Of a DNA stretch of 64,000 nt, positions 53,984-63,841 are shown one piece after another (the stretch's first letter is position 1; the number at the start of each line of letters is the position of its first letter). The DNA is from JAXDBM01 sp963709485. Lineage in GTDB: Bacteria > Desulfobacterota > Syntrophia > Syntrophales > Fen-1087. Below the pieces are notes generated by a model. That model saw nothing but the letters and a program-made list of their open reading frames with translations, did not search any database and had not been told where the DNA came from. The DNA lies in assembly GCA_963709485.1 (NCBI GenBank), contig CAVPWE010000006.1:62001-126000 (forward strand). The letters are read 5' to 3'. Made by a program: the position numbers and the translations under genes.

Positions 53984-55017
53984 AGAACCCCATGCCTCAG
54001 CGAACCTGTCAATCTTCCGGACGTCATCGCCAGAGACTTGAAAAGCAATAGAAAAACCATTCCCCACCTCTCTCGACGGTCCGCGTCGATCTGCTCCACC
54101 TTTAGCCTGCGCCCTATGTCCCGATAGAGGAGGATCAGGTAGGCAGGCAGGACAATGGAAAACGGCCACCAGAGGCCGGAGAGGATCAGACCAAGTATGA
54201 ATTTCTTATCGGCCGATGCGATATCCACCCACGCGCGCAGCGGCCATTTCTCCGAGATGTAGAGGAACCAGGGCGCCTCGACAATCACCATCCTGCAGAA
54301 ATGCCTTTTCAGCAGAGGGGCATGGCCAGATCCGAAGCCACAGCTCTGGCGCCAGGTTGACAACAAATCCTGCCTGTGCTGATGAAAGACGATAACCTCC
54401 TTATTGTAATAAATATCGTATCCCTTTGAGTATATTCTCGCGCAAAGATCATAATCTTCCGCATAGAAAGGCATATCCTCACTAAAGCCGCCGATTTCTT
54501 CAAAGGCCGTCCTTCTGATCGCGAGATTGGCTGTCGGAAAGCCGCCGCTCACAAGTTTGAATTCATGGAACATCCTCGATTCCGGCAGGCGCCTCATCGT
54601 AAACAGGAAGTGAAATTTCCCCATCAGGGTCTGCCTGTCAAAACCGATGATGCTGCCGGCGACAGCACCGACATTGGAACTGCCAAAAGATTCCGAAAGA
54701 CGGCGCAGCCATGAGGCATCGGCAACACAGTCCGCATCGATGAAAGCGACAATGTCCCCCTTCGCCAGTCTTGCGCCGCAATTTCTCGCAAAGGATGGTC
54801 CCTGTCGATGCTCGTCAACACAGCAGTTAGCAATATCTTTTTGCCGATCAATAAATTCCATCACAATTTTCACGGTTCCGTCAGTCGATCTATTGTTCAC
54901 AACGATGATTTCAAGCGGTTTTGTGGACTGTTCATATACGGATACCAGACATTGGCCGATCGTCTTTTCAGCATTGAACACCGGGATCACGACACTGATA
55001 TTGAGTTCCTTCTTCAT
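53974..55017 (-). CDS. Glycosyltransferase family 2
   Basis: 347 residues. GT-A start ISVVIPVFNAEKTIGQCL, then VAFIDADCVADASWLRRL with DxD and EDMPFYAEDYDLCARI. Two C-terminal membrane segments anchor it. Linked to the upstream GT4 gene by a 4-nt overlap. Consecutive GT2 genes suggest two different sugar additions. Confidence 0.92.
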   Translation of the reverse strand: MKKELNISVVIPVFNAEKTIGQCLVSVYEQSTKPLEIIVVNNRSTDGTVKIVMEFIDRQKDIANCCVDEHRQGPSFARNCGARLAKGDIVAFIDADCVADASWLRRLSESFGSSNVGAVAGSIIGFDRQTLMGKFHFLFTMRRLPESRMFHEFKLVSGGFPTANLAIRRTAFEEIGGFSEDMPFYAEDYDLCARIYSKGYDIYYNKEVIVFHQHRQDLLSTWRQSCGFGSGHAPLLKRHFCRMVIVEAPWFLYISEKWPLRAWVDIASADKKFILGLILSGLWWPFSIVLPAYLILLYRDIGRRLKVEQIDADRRERWGMVFLLLFKSLAMTSGRLTGSLRHGVLCF

Positions 55018-56213
55018 CCGGCCAGAATGGTTTCCACTGCCTCGTTCACCAGCCTATTAATATTTCCCTGTGTATACACTTCCAAAGCCAGCCGTCCTGA
55101 TTCTTTTCCTAACTTTTTTCTCAGTGTATCGTCGTTCAGCAGCCGGATACAGCTCCGGGCAAAATCAAGTGCACAGTCCGCAATCAGGCAATTTTGATCA
55201 TGGTGCAACTCCAATCCTTCGGCGCCGATCGTGGTTGTTACGATAGCCTTGGCCAGCGGAAACACATCGAAAAGTTTCGATCGGATGCCGGATCCTAGCC
55301 GCATCGGCAGAACATAGATCGTCGAGCGCATCACTTCAGCGGCGAGATCCGGCACAAAACCGACGATGTCGATCCCTGTCTGCTTCTTGAGAGCCAGAAC
55401 GGCCGGGCAGGGATTGCGTCCGACGACGCGGAATACAGCGCCCGGCAGTTCTTCCCTGATCCTGGGGAAAATGCGATCGGCAAAGAAGACGGCTGCATCC
55501 ACATTGGGCTGATAGGAAAGGTCGCCTGTAAAAATCATCGATAGAGGCATCTCCTCCTGGCGGTCCGCATACTGAGCGAAGACACCCGGTTTCACAATAC
55601 CGATGGGAATCGGCCATGTTCGGCTTTGGGGTGCAAACTTCTTGAAATAGAGGGCATCGAGGTTTGACACGCAAACGATATCACGAATCCTTTTCGAATA
55701 GCGTCGTTCACCGCCGGAAGCCGCCCACCACTTGAGCCACTCCTTGATCTTTTGGATGCCCCTCGAATGCATGAAGAGTCTCTTGGCCCCCTCCGAAGTG
55801 CCCCAATAATCCACGGCAACCGGCGTCCGGTGGATCCGATCCAGGACATACCGAAGCAGATAAGGCGTTTCAAGCCATATCAGGTCCGGCATCACTCGAC
55901 GGAGAACACGATCAAAATCGCGCTTTTCCTTCGGCTCATAGCGAAGATTGTTCCTGGTCGCCACTATCAGGGCGTTTCGATACCATGATGGCGCACCATC
56001 GGTGGCCGCCCCTTGAACATGATCAATGGTGATCGCCAAGTCATGCGCCCATTCCCGCGTCAGTTCCGGTAGGGAAGGCGCAATACAGGCAATATGGAGT
56101 TGGCAGCACTTGGACAACGCTTCGCATATGGATGCCATGCGCATCTGCCCGCCGGCAACAATTGGATAGGGCAGATCCGGGCAAATCGCCAATACATTCG
56201 AAGTATTTGCCAT
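55014..56213 (-). CDS. Glycosyltransferase family 4
   Basis: 399 residues. GT-B with AICPDLPYPIVAGGQMRM, FTGDLSYQPNVDAAVFFADRIFP and a C-terminal GSGIRSKLFDVFPLAKAIVTTTIGAEGL, which resembles the PelF/TuaH-like subgroup. The stop abuts the next gene. Confidence 0.9.
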   Translation of the reverse strand: MANTSNVLAICPDLPYPIVAGGQMRMASICEALSKCCQLHIACIAPSLPELTREWAHDLAITIDHVQGAATDGAPSWYRNALIVATRNNLRYEPKEKRDFDRVLRRVMPDLIWLETPYLLRYVLDRIHRTPVAVDYWGTSEGAKRLFMHSRGIQKIKEWLKWWAASGGERRYSKRIRDIVCVSNLDALYFKKFAPQSRTWPIPIGIVKPGVFAQYADRQEEMPLSMIFTGDLSYQPNVDAAVFFADRIFPRIREELPGAVFRVVGRNPCPAVLALKKQTGIDIVGFVPDLAAEVMRSTIYVLPMRLGSGIRSKLFDVFPLAKAIVTTTIGAEGLELHHDQNCLIADCALDFARSCIRLLNDDTLRKKLGKESGRLALEVYTQGNINRLVNEAVETILAG

Positions 56214-57360
56214 TCAGGTCAATTCCTGCAGATGCCGGATCAGCCTCCGGGCAGAAGCTTCCCAGGAAAAATCCAGCGACCGCTGCAGTCCACTTTTTTG
56301 CCATCTTGACAGGGTAGCAGGCGACATCAGGGCCTGAGCCGCTTTCCAAGAAGCCTCTTTTTCATTGTCCGGATCAATTTCCTGCTCCGGATTGTTCAAT
56401 ATCTCGGGAAGTGCGCCCCGGTTCGAATACAATACGGGGATTCCCCGGCTCGCGGCCTCGAGGACAGGAAGGCCGAAAGCCCTCATACCAGGAAAACTGC
56501 CAGAGCATGGTGGCGTTTTGCAGATACCCTTCCCGCACCTGATCGGAAATCCATCCGGTGATACGGACCCGTCCCTCGAGGTTCAGTTCGCGGATCAACC
56601 GACCCCAGAAAGTCCGGACCGCAAAAATCCTTTCCCGGTTAGGACCAGGTCGAAGATCTAGGCCGTGACGATTCACGCATGCCGAAAAAATGCGGAGCAT
56701 GCCATCCACGTTCTTGTTCAAAGCCAGCGAACCGAGATAATAAATATAGGGTCTTCCTGAAGGCAGGGCGGGGGCCGGAGCGGGCCCTTCGGGCGTTGTG
56801 ACACCTGGATAGAAGACCAGAATCCGCTCTTCGGGATAATCGATCAGCGCTACAAGGTCCCTTTTCGTATTCTTCGAGATGGTGACGATGAAATCGGTCC
56901 TTCGGGAAAGCTCCCGCATCTTGGCGCGGTACTCCCTCTGATCCCCCGGGAAAAAGTGGGGGATGCGAAGGGGTGTGAAATCATAGACGATCCAGCCCAC
57001 CTTGACCGCCCCCTTTCGGGGAACCATTTCCGTCGTCGCAAGAAAGAATGAATTCGCGCCTTGTGTAGCGGGAAGGAATAGAAAGCTGCCATGGCTCCAA
57101 AGCCCATCCAGGATGCGATCCGGTAAACGGGTCGTGAAATGAAGGTCCTTGTTGAAATCCCTTTCCCGAAGGTACTTTCTATAGGATTGCCTACGTATTC
57201 TGTCGAGACTAAGCCTGAAAATCAATCTTACATCGAGGTTTGGATCCTTTTGCGTTAAAAGGCTCCAAACAAGCGGCCTCACGTAATTGCTGATACCACC
57301 CTCATACATTAAGGGCAATGCATCAATGATCAAAAATTTTTTCACGGGAAACAGATTCAA
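56214..57360 (-). pseudogene. Glycosyltransferase family 4 with an internal frameshift
   Basis: The first 300 residues read from TTG 57360 (or GTG 57345) to FSWYEGF. At 56474-56480 the frame is lost: FGLPVLEAASRGIPVLYSNRG continues in the next frame to 56214. A single extra base in a run of three T (GGCTTTCGG) accounts for it, since removing one gives EGFGLPVLEA, the normal GT-B motif. The protein is otherwise intact, about 380 residues. This may be a true recent mutation or a sequencing error. Confidence 0.88.
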
Positions 57361-57372
57361 GGCCTGAAGATT

Positions 57373-58173
57373 CTATTTTCTCTGGAGTTGGTTTGGACCG
57401 GAATTCGTTTTGTTCTTTTTGGCGGTCACGAAATAATAAAGTCCAATCCAGTCGGCCAATTTTGTCCCGTCAAGAGAAATCCAAAACTTTTTGAAACGCT
57501 CTACGAGGAAACGTTCCAACATCCCAATCAATTTTATTCTGCCCTTTCCGGGGATATTTCTGGGCGGCAACACGCCCGCTCCGAATATCTTTATATCCTC
57601 CAGGCCTGACTCCCGGAGGATACCGGAGATTTCCTGTTTACTCAATTTCGCCTCATACCACCCCGGCGTTTTGGGGTAGAGAAAGTCCAGCATGTCTATC
57701 AGGCGGAATTTCTTGGGACAGATATCGGAATAAAACAGGCCTCCCTCGCGCAATACTCTGACCATTTCCTTTATGGGCTCTATAGGATTTTGAAAATGCT
57801 CCAGCGTGCCGCAAGACAGAACGACATCCATTTTCCCATCCGATATCGGCAAAGCCAGGGCGTTGCCGAGAATGTATCTTTTTCTTTCCCTGCCTTTCAA
57901 TGCGGTAAAACTGTTTCGGGCGCAGAGGATCGCGGCGGGTGAATAATCAAGAAGAAACGCCTCAAAGCCTCTGTCCGCCAGCAAGGCTGAAAAATGGCCG
58001 CTCCCGCAGCCGACCTCAAGGGATCGGCCCGAGTAGCCCTTCAAATCATCGACAAAATATCGCCATTTTGCATCTTCAATAATGTCCGTGTGGAGTGAGA
58101 ATGACTGAACGCCTTCCGTTTCCCAAGAGGAATCCCAGTACTTGAATCCGCCCCGATTTTCCTTATCGCTCAT
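57373..58173 (-). CDS. Class I methyltransferase
   Basis: 266 residues. SAM-binding loop LEVGCGSGHFSALLADRG, then DVVLSCGTLEHFQNPIEP. The N-terminus (YWDSSWETEGVQSFS) lacks the zinc ribbon of its neighbours. It is likely to methylate a sugar or lipid intermediate in the locus; acceptor unknown. Confidence 0.88.
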   Translation of the reverse strand: MSDKENRGGFKYWDSSWETEGVQSFSLHTDIIEDAKWRYFVDDLKGYSGRSLEVGCGSGHFSALLADRGFEAFLLDYSPAAILCARNSFTALKGRERKRYILGNALALPISDGKMDVVLSCGTLEHFQNPIEPIKEMVRVLREGGLFYSDICPKKFRLIDMLDFLYPKTPGWYEAKLSKQEISGILRESGLEDIKIFGAGVLPPRNIPGKGRIKLIGMLERFLVERFKKFWISLDGTKLADWIGLYYFVTAKKNKTNSGPNQLQRK

Positions 58174-58217
58174 TTATAAAAAACAATCCCGCCTTTGACT
58201 CGGTTGAACCACGATCT

Positions 58218-58934
58218 CTATTGCAGACCATCTGCCATCGTTGATTTGCACTCATTCGTGAGAAAAACAATCGTAAGTGCATTGGCAGCCCCCCATGGAG
58301 ATCCATAAGGCAATCCGTCAATATCCTTGAACTCCGACTGTACCCAATGATTCATGCCTGTTCGTTTGAAATGGTAAAATTGTGCATTTTCAATTGCACT
58401 TTTTCGAATGATATCATCGAGAAAAGAATTATAGCCCCCTGGAACGGTAAACATCAACGTTCCGCCCTTCGATAAAAGATTCTTCAAATGATGGATGCAT
58501 CTGAGGATTTTTTCCGGATCTCTTGGTTTTTCGTCCCATCCAACGTGCTCCAGCGTTGAAATGGCCACAATCAAATCGTAACGTTTATCTGTGGCGAAAT
58601 CGACGACATCCAAATTGACAACCCCTTCAGCCTTCTCATATTTGTCAACGATATCGTGTTGTAAGTCGAAGTAATGAGACAAAACATTACCGATTTCCAG
58701 TATATTTCTATGACTCTTGTTGGAAATTAACCTCATGACAATGGGAATTTCGACAGCCCTCTCACATTTCCAAGTCGTATTGTAGAGATGAACGAAATAG
58801 GGATACGGGTTCCCATTGAACGTAAAACCCTCCATACGGATATGCCGATGCACAAAAAAATCGATCCATATCAATCTATTGTAAAATAATCTGCTGCAGG
58901 CCTTCCACAACCTGTGCCTTTTAATAGACCACAT
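58218..58934 (-). CDS. Methyltransferase-like protein
   Basis: 238 residues with NILEIGNVLSHYF as a modified SAM loop in place of GxGxG, and DLIVAISTLEHVGWD. The C-terminal half contains GTLMFTVPGGYNSFLDD. The A+T content is clearly higher than in its neighbours. Activity is uncertain because the first glycine motif is altered. Confidence 0.75.
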   Translation of the reverse strand: MWSIKRHRLWKACSRLFYNRLIWIDFFVHRHIRMEGFTFNGNPYPYFVHLYNTTWKCERAVEIPIVMRLISNKSHRNILEIGNVLSHYFDLQHDIVDKYEKAEGVVNLDVVDFATDKRYDLIVAISTLEHVGWDEKPRDPEKILRCIHHLKNLLSKGGTLMFTVPGGYNSFLDDIIRKSAIENAQFYHFKRTGMNHWVQSEFKDIDGLPYGSPWGAANALTIVFLTNECKSTMADGLQ

Positions 58935-58997
58935 TCTGAATGGGCAGGGCGATCGGATATTGGAAGTGCGTTGATGATAGGCGGCAATTTGAAAAGA

Positions 58998-59999
58998 TCA
59001 TTTTCGAGCGGTCAAAACGAGTAAATTGCAGCCGTGATTCATGCGGTCTGCGACGGCGTTGACCAAACGATAGACCAGCCGTTCAGCGGCGTGGACGGGC
59101 CCCGTCAGTCGTCCCATTTTCCCATGACCTTGTGTGTGCGTCACTGGGGTGCAAAGGGCAATCGTGGTTGAGGGGATGTGGCCTTGACTTGTTCGCCTCG
59201 GTCGTCTCAACATATACCGTAAACTTTCGCTCCATTCCATTGTGGAGGGCGAATAGGTGACCATTCGGATGTCCTTGAATCCTGCCTGTCTTAAACAGAT
59301 AGAGATCGATTTTGGATTGAACAGGATCAAATGTCGCGGCGCATCAAGGGTCACCCATCGCGGACCAAACAGGTGCGCAGGCCAGCTATCGATGTTCGGG
59401 GTCTCCAACAACACCGACCCCCCTTTGCGGAGCACATCTCGCGCCGCGGCCAGAGCTCGTATTGGATCCGTCAAATGTTCAATCAGGTGGTTCATGCTGA
59501 CGGCGTCGAAGTCTCTGAACTCGCCGCTTTCCGGCGGCCAGACATCCAGGGACACATCGGGCAGACCTAAAACGTTCCTTGCAAACGCGACATGCTCCTC
59601 CGCCATATCGATCCCGTGGACACACCAACCGCGCGATCGTATATGCGCGAGAAAGAAACCGCTGCCGCAGCCAACATCGAGAATTCTCCCGGGCGGGCCT
59701 ATGGACTCGAGTAACATCGCGCGCCTTCGGTTTGCCGCCGTATCGATGTGCAAGGGAAGTGAGAGGGCTTTGGGATCAGGGTATGATCCATAACCGAAAG
59801 GATAGGAGGCGGCCGGATGGACTGAACCGGTCGGCTGAAACAGAATGCCGCAGTTTTTGCAGCGTTCATATGGAAAGGCCCCCGGCGTTCTCCAATTAAG
59901 GTCCTCAGCGGTAAACGCATGGGCAAGCCTCGTGTCGCCGCATACCGGACAGGAAGCGGTTGAAAAGCAGGCCGTTTGCGTTATCGACGTCTCCATCAT
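58998..59999 (-). CDS. Class I methyltransferase with zinc ribbon
   Basis: 333 residues. Zinc pairs CPVCGD and CKNCGILF, SAM motif ILDVGCGSGFFLAHI, then DAVSMNHLIEHLTDP. A C-terminal extension of about 60 residues has no recognised motif. Start ATG 59999 touches the flippase stop. Confidence 0.88.
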   Translation of the reverse strand: MMETSITQTACFSTASCPVCGDTRLAHAFTAEDLNWRTPGAFPYERCKNCGILFQPTGSVHPAASYPFGYGSYPDPKALSLPLHIDTAANRRRAMLLESIGPPGRILDVGCGSGFFLAHIRSRGWCVHGIDMAEEHVAFARNVLGLPDVSLDVWPPESGEFRDFDAVSMNHLIEHLTDPIRALAAARDVLRKGGSVLLETPNIDSWPAHLFGPRWVTLDAPRHLILFNPKSISICLRQAGFKDIRMVTYSPSTMEWSESLRYMLRRPRRTSQGHIPSTTIALCTPVTHTQGHGKMGRLTGPVHAAERLVYRLVNAVADRMNHGCNLLVLTARK

Positions 60000-61301
60000 T
60001 CATGCCTGTTTTTGCCTGACATGACCCGAAAGCATGATTGCAGCCGTCGTCATGGCAAATATGTGGGAGAGAACGCCTGACGCGACAACGGCTCCGGCCG
60101 TTCCCTCAATGCCCCAAAGCCGCGTCAGCGGCACGCAGGAGATTGCAAACAGACCTGCCATCATGAACGAGGCAATGGTGACGATCCAGGGCCGATCCAA
60201 GGCAAAAAGGGTCATGGACGATAACGAAGCGACGGCTTTGGAAACTCCATAGACGATGAGAATGCGAAACGCTTCGAGCGACTCCAGCCATCGTTCTCCG
60301 TAGATGACCACTATGATCGGCTTGGACAGGAGAAACATCAAAACACCGACTGATCCATAAACGGCAATATGCATGAGAAAAAGCTTCCAGAAGACCCTGT
60401 ATCTTCGGTCTGGATCATTTCCGACTTGCCCCATCACTGACAAAAATACGGGCGCCAATACATTGGCCAGATAGGTCACCGGGAGCAATGCCAGGAAGGA
60501 TGAGCGCGCATAGAGGCCAACCTGCCCGACATCCAGCAGGCGTCCGATCACGGCCACATCAAAGCTGATGAAGAAATAATTGCATAGATTGATGCCGATT
60601 ACAGAAGTGGAAAAAAGGAGGACCGAAGAAACCAGGGTGCGTTCCCATCGAACGGACGGGCGCCACGGATACAATACGTAATTGCAGATTGCGGTCCCGA
60701 TCGCATGGATCAATGCATAGGCGACCAGGGCCCAGACGGATTGCAGGATCAGCAACAACACGATCGATATCAGAAGTTCTGCGGTGGACATGACGATGTC
60801 GGCAATGGCCACCTGCCGAAAATCCATCATCCTCTGGCGCACTTCGCGCCCGAACCCTCCGATCCATCTGATCAGGAGGGTCAGGCTTAACACGGAAACA
60901 ATAGGGATCAAATCCGGTCGGTCATAGAAGCGGGCGAGGGGAAACGCGAGGATGCAGCCCAGCAAGGCCAGCAACACGCCTCGGCCCATCATGATTGTCC
61001 AATAAACGGGCAGACGCCGACCTGGATCATCACGATCCCGCATGATCATGAACTCGATTCCTGTGGCCGAAAATGATTCCAGAAATCCGATGACCAGTGT
61101 GGCCAGCGCCATCAATCCATAATCATGAGGAAAAAGGACTCTGGCAAAGACTGCTGCTCTGATGACATCAGCACCCGCAACAGTCGCAGACCGGAACAGC
61201 ATCCAGTTTCCACCGAAAAGCGTCTGTCGCCGCAATGAACCCGGCTCTCCCAGGATATCATACCATTTTCTCTTTGATATCATCATGATCGAAACGATCA
61301 A
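60000..61301 (-). CDS. wzx: Polysaccharide flippase (Wzx/MATE-like)
   Basis: 433 residues with about twelve hydrophobic segments. N-terminal VFARVLFPHDYGLMALATLVIGF and EFMIMRDRDDPGRRLP are typical of the RfbX/PST family. It flips undecaprenyl-linked units to the periplasm. Several upstream Met codons make the exact start uncertain. Polysaccharide genes follow directly on the same strand. Confidence 0.88.
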   Translation of the reverse strand: MIVSIMMISKRKWYDILGEPGSLRRQTLFGGNWMLFRSATVAGADVIRAAVFARVLFPHDYGLMALATLVIGFLESFSATGIEFMIMRDRDDPGRRLPVYWTIMMGRGVLLALLGCILAFPLARFYDRPDLIPIVSVLSLTLLIRWIGGFGREVRQRMMDFRQVAIADIVMSTAELLISIVLLLILQSVWALVAYALIHAIGTAICNYVLYPWRPSVRWERTLVSSVLLFSTSVIGINLCNYFFISFDVAVIGRLLDVGQVGLYARSSFLALLPVTYLANVLAPVFLSVMGQVGNDPDRRYRVFWKLFLMHIAVYGSVGVLMFLLSKPIIVVIYGERWLESLEAFRILIVYGVSKAVASLSSMTLFALDRPWIVTIASFMMAGLFAISCVPLTRLWGIEGTAGAVVASGVLSHIFAMTTAAIMLSGHVRQKQA

Positions 61302-62018
61302 TCTAGAATAGCGATTCTATCTTTAAAGCTAAAGAAGAGATGTCGCGCATGTCAGGATTCTCTACGCGAATGAAAGGAATCATCAAATGTACGCGATACA
61401 GCTCCGCTCTGTGGATTACTCGGGATCTTAGAATCCAAACTGAATGTCTGTTAAGCATATTTTGTGTCATGGGCTTGCGTACCCATTCGGTGGAGTATCA
61501 AGGCACCGCTGGGTCTAGCTCAGGACAACGATCATATATTTTCATTCGGAAAAGGACATCACCTTCTCTTGAAAAAGAAGATGTCTTTAAAAAAGCCGAC
61601 ATAGCTCAGTCGATTCTTACTTTTATCTACTCGGCCATGGACAAAATGCAATAAAAAGGGTGAGTAGTTGTAATAAGTCCTCCTGTAAAGAAAAGGTAAT
61701 ATGTCCATGCAAAATATTAAGAACCAATTTCGTGATACATATGAATGGCTAAAATCAACATCGGGTCTAACGAGATGTCATGACAGAAATTGCAGTATCG
61801 TACTAATAAGCATGGAGAAATTAATGCTATCGGATGGGATTTGAGCAGGAAGGCTGAAGATGGTCATAAAGACAACTATGTTCGAGAAGGGTTGAATATA
61901 ATCCCCAGCCCAACAAGATCTGGTTGCTAATGTCTGACCTCGACACTCCTCTGATAGACACAAGGCTTCCCTTAAACCATTATTCGTGGACCTGTAAACA
62001 GCACGTACGATTACTGAT
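61302..62018. other. 717-nt intergenic region without a clear gene
   Basis: The interval between the flippase start and the ligase stop is A+T-rich and lacks convincing coding signals. A 104-codon frame at 61340-61654 and a 47-codon frame at 61701-61844 on the plus strand have no recognised domain. An imperfect inverted repeat GACATC...GATGTC lies at about 61557-61587. It must hold the flippase promoter, but I cannot locate it firmly. Confidence 0.6.
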
Positions 62019-63476
62019 TTAGTGACAACCTCCAACCAGATGACTTGATTCACGTCTGATGTTGATTTGGTCGAACCTGTCGGCCTGGGACTGTTTCCGC
62101 TTATCTTCGGCTTCAATGGATGGAATCATAATTATCATGGCCGTCAGGAACCAGAAGGGCTCCATGATCCGGACAATCACGAACGTGTTGGCCCCGATGG
62201 CGTGAAACAAAAGGGCGACATACCCTCCCAAATAACCAAGAGACAATCCACTGAAAAACGGATCCTGCGTCTTTCGATAAGTCAGCCTGGCGTTGCTGTA
62301 CGTGACGCGCAGTAGGTAGATGAACGCCAGCAACCCGAGGATACCCGTCTCGGCAAGGACCCTCGGATATTGCGCGTCGACGAAGCTGTACCCGGCGATG
62401 CCGTAGCCGAACAGGGGGTGGTTTATAAAATCTCTTGTCAGAATGATCCGATAGGAATTCAGCCGTTCCGATGTGGACGTGTCGATCCTGGCGCCGCCGA
62501 TGATCAGTTGGTTTGCTTCGGGAGGCTGGTTGAAGGTATACATTGCCCGGTCCACGACAGCCTTGGGAAGAATGAAGGGCGTTATGAGAAGCACGATCAG
62601 CAGGGGCACGATGATCGCCATCTTTCTTTTTGTAAAATAAATCAGCGTGAGCGTCATCGGTACCAGGGCGATCCAGGATGTTCGCGAAAGGGTTGCGCCG
62701 AGCGCGATCACGATGAAAAAGACGAGGACGCCCAGCAGGACTTTTTCGGTTTTAGACCCGTAATGCAAAAGAAGGCCGATTGCTATGGAAAGCATCAGAA
62801 TCAGATATCCGCCAAGGGTGTTGGGCTCTCCCTGTGGGCCTTCGAAAGGCGCGGACGACCGTTCCCCGCCCGGGATCTGATAGATCGCATAAAGGCAGAT
62901 GATGAAACAGACCATCAGGATCACGGCGGTGAAACGCTCGACCTGCCTTCTTTCCTTCAAGTGATTGACGGCCATGAAGTAGATGAAAAAGTATTCGAAG
63001 TATTTCAGCACGGTCAGGATGCCGACGACGGAGGTGACGCGATCGAACAGGTACCCGAAAAGCGTCGCGAGGAGGCATACGAGGAAGTACAGCGCGATGG
63101 GCCGGTTCAGCGGCGTCGACGGGAAAATCCCCAGCTTCTTGTCGATGGCCGCCCTCAGGAACCAGCTCAGACCGATGACGACCACAACGAAATCATCGAA
63201 GCGGAGGGTCATGCCGCCGCGGCCTCGGGCAACGAAAGCCTCGGCAGGCCCCGCCGTGATCTGGGGGCCGAGGAGCATGGCAACGATCAGGATGTAGAGG
63301 GCCAGCTCTGTGCTGGCGAAACCGATAATGGCGAGGACCAAGCCGACCGTGACGGCCACGGCCACCACCAGGGATGCCTTCGCAAGAACCAGCCCCGCGG
63401 CCGCCGTCATCGCGCAGATGATCAGGAAGGTCATGATCATGCGCGAATCTATCGTCTGGCCGCTGACGTTATTCAT
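62019..63476 (-). CDS. O-antigen ligase/polymerase (Wzy_C family)
   Basis: 485 residues with at least ten membrane segments. A large periplasmic loop with ARIDTSTSERLNSYRIIL and the Wzy_C motif NHPLFGYGIAGYSFVDAQYPRVLAETG indicate WaaL/Wzy-type ligation or polymerisation of the finished glycan. The tail (SSHLVGGCH) is unusual. It is separated from the flippase by the 717-nt gap, so may be separately controlled. Confidence 0.9.
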   Translation of the reverse strand: MNNVSGQTIDSRMIMTFLIICAMTAAAGLVLAKASLVVAVAVTVGLVLAIIGFASTELALYILIVAMLLGPQITAGPAEAFVARGRGGMTLRFDDFVVVVIGLSWFLRAAIDKKLGIFPSTPLNRPIALYFLVCLLATLFGYLFDRVTSVVGILTVLKYFEYFFIYFMAVNHLKERRQVERFTAVILMVCFIICLYAIYQIPGGERSSAPFEGPQGEPNTLGGYLILMLSIAIGLLLHYGSKTEKVLLGVLVFFIVIALGATLSRTSWIALVPMTLTLIYFTKRKMAIIVPLLIVLLITPFILPKAVVDRAMYTFNQPPEANQLIIGGARIDTSTSERLNSYRIILTRDFINHPLFGYGIAGYSFVDAQYPRVLAETGILGLLAFIYLLRVTYSNARLTYRKTQDPFFSGLSLGYLGGYVALLFHAIGANTFVIVRIMEPFWFLTAMIIMIPSIEAEDKRKQSQADRFDQINIRRESSHLVGGCH

Positions 63477-63504
63477 GAATGTGCGCCGGGATCCTCAAAA
63501 ACGG

Positions 63505-63525
63505 AAAAAGGCGAGGGAATTCGCC
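63505..63525 (-). terminator. Weak terminator-like hairpin before the ligase gene
   Basis: On the minus strand GGCGA, six-base loop, TCGCC, followed by five T residues. The short stem makes this only a partial stop for the transcript carrying the 63560 gene. Confidence 0.45.
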
Positions 63526-63559
63526 TGACGGGCGGGACAGCGGACCTCGCGGGGCCCCA

Positions 63560-63823
63560 TTACAAGCCCTTCCGCCTGAGTTCATCGAGCTTTTCGTACT
63601 TCCGGATGATGTCCATGGGCCGGTAAGTGGGGTCGCTGAAGCCGCTCAACTGGTCGTAGGTGGTGCTCGCGAGATTCACGAAGATACTGATCAGCAGGGC
63701 GGCGAGGAAGACTACCAGAATCAGGCCCCACATGCGCCTCCTCGCTGCCTTGTCTTTTGCCTTCTCGATTGCCCGGTCGACGCTTTGGCTGGGCACATCC
63801 CTTATCGACGGATCATTTCCCAT
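63560..63823 (-). CDS. Small single-span membrane protein, unknown
   Basis: 87 residues. A basic N-terminal tail (DRAIEKAKDKAARRRMWG) precedes one membrane helix (LILVVFLAALLISIFVNLA) and a short periplasmic tail rich in charged residues. The topology suits a regulator or scaffold of the polysaccharide export machine. No family recognised. Confidence 0.6.
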   Translation of the reverse strand: MGNDPSIRDVPSQSVDRAIEKAKDKAARRRMWGLILVVFLAALLISIFVNLASTTYDQLSGFSDPTYRPMDIIRKYEKLDELRRKGL

Positions 63824-63841
63824 GTTTCAAGCTGTGTTCGT

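Noticed and set aside
61340..61844. Two short plus-strand frames in the intergenic gap
   Set aside because: No recognisable domains, weak ribosome sites and no neighbours in the same direction.
62370..63626. A 418-codon plus-strand frame opposite the ligase
   Set aside because: Low-complexity Glu/Asp/His-rich shadow of a well supported membrane protein.
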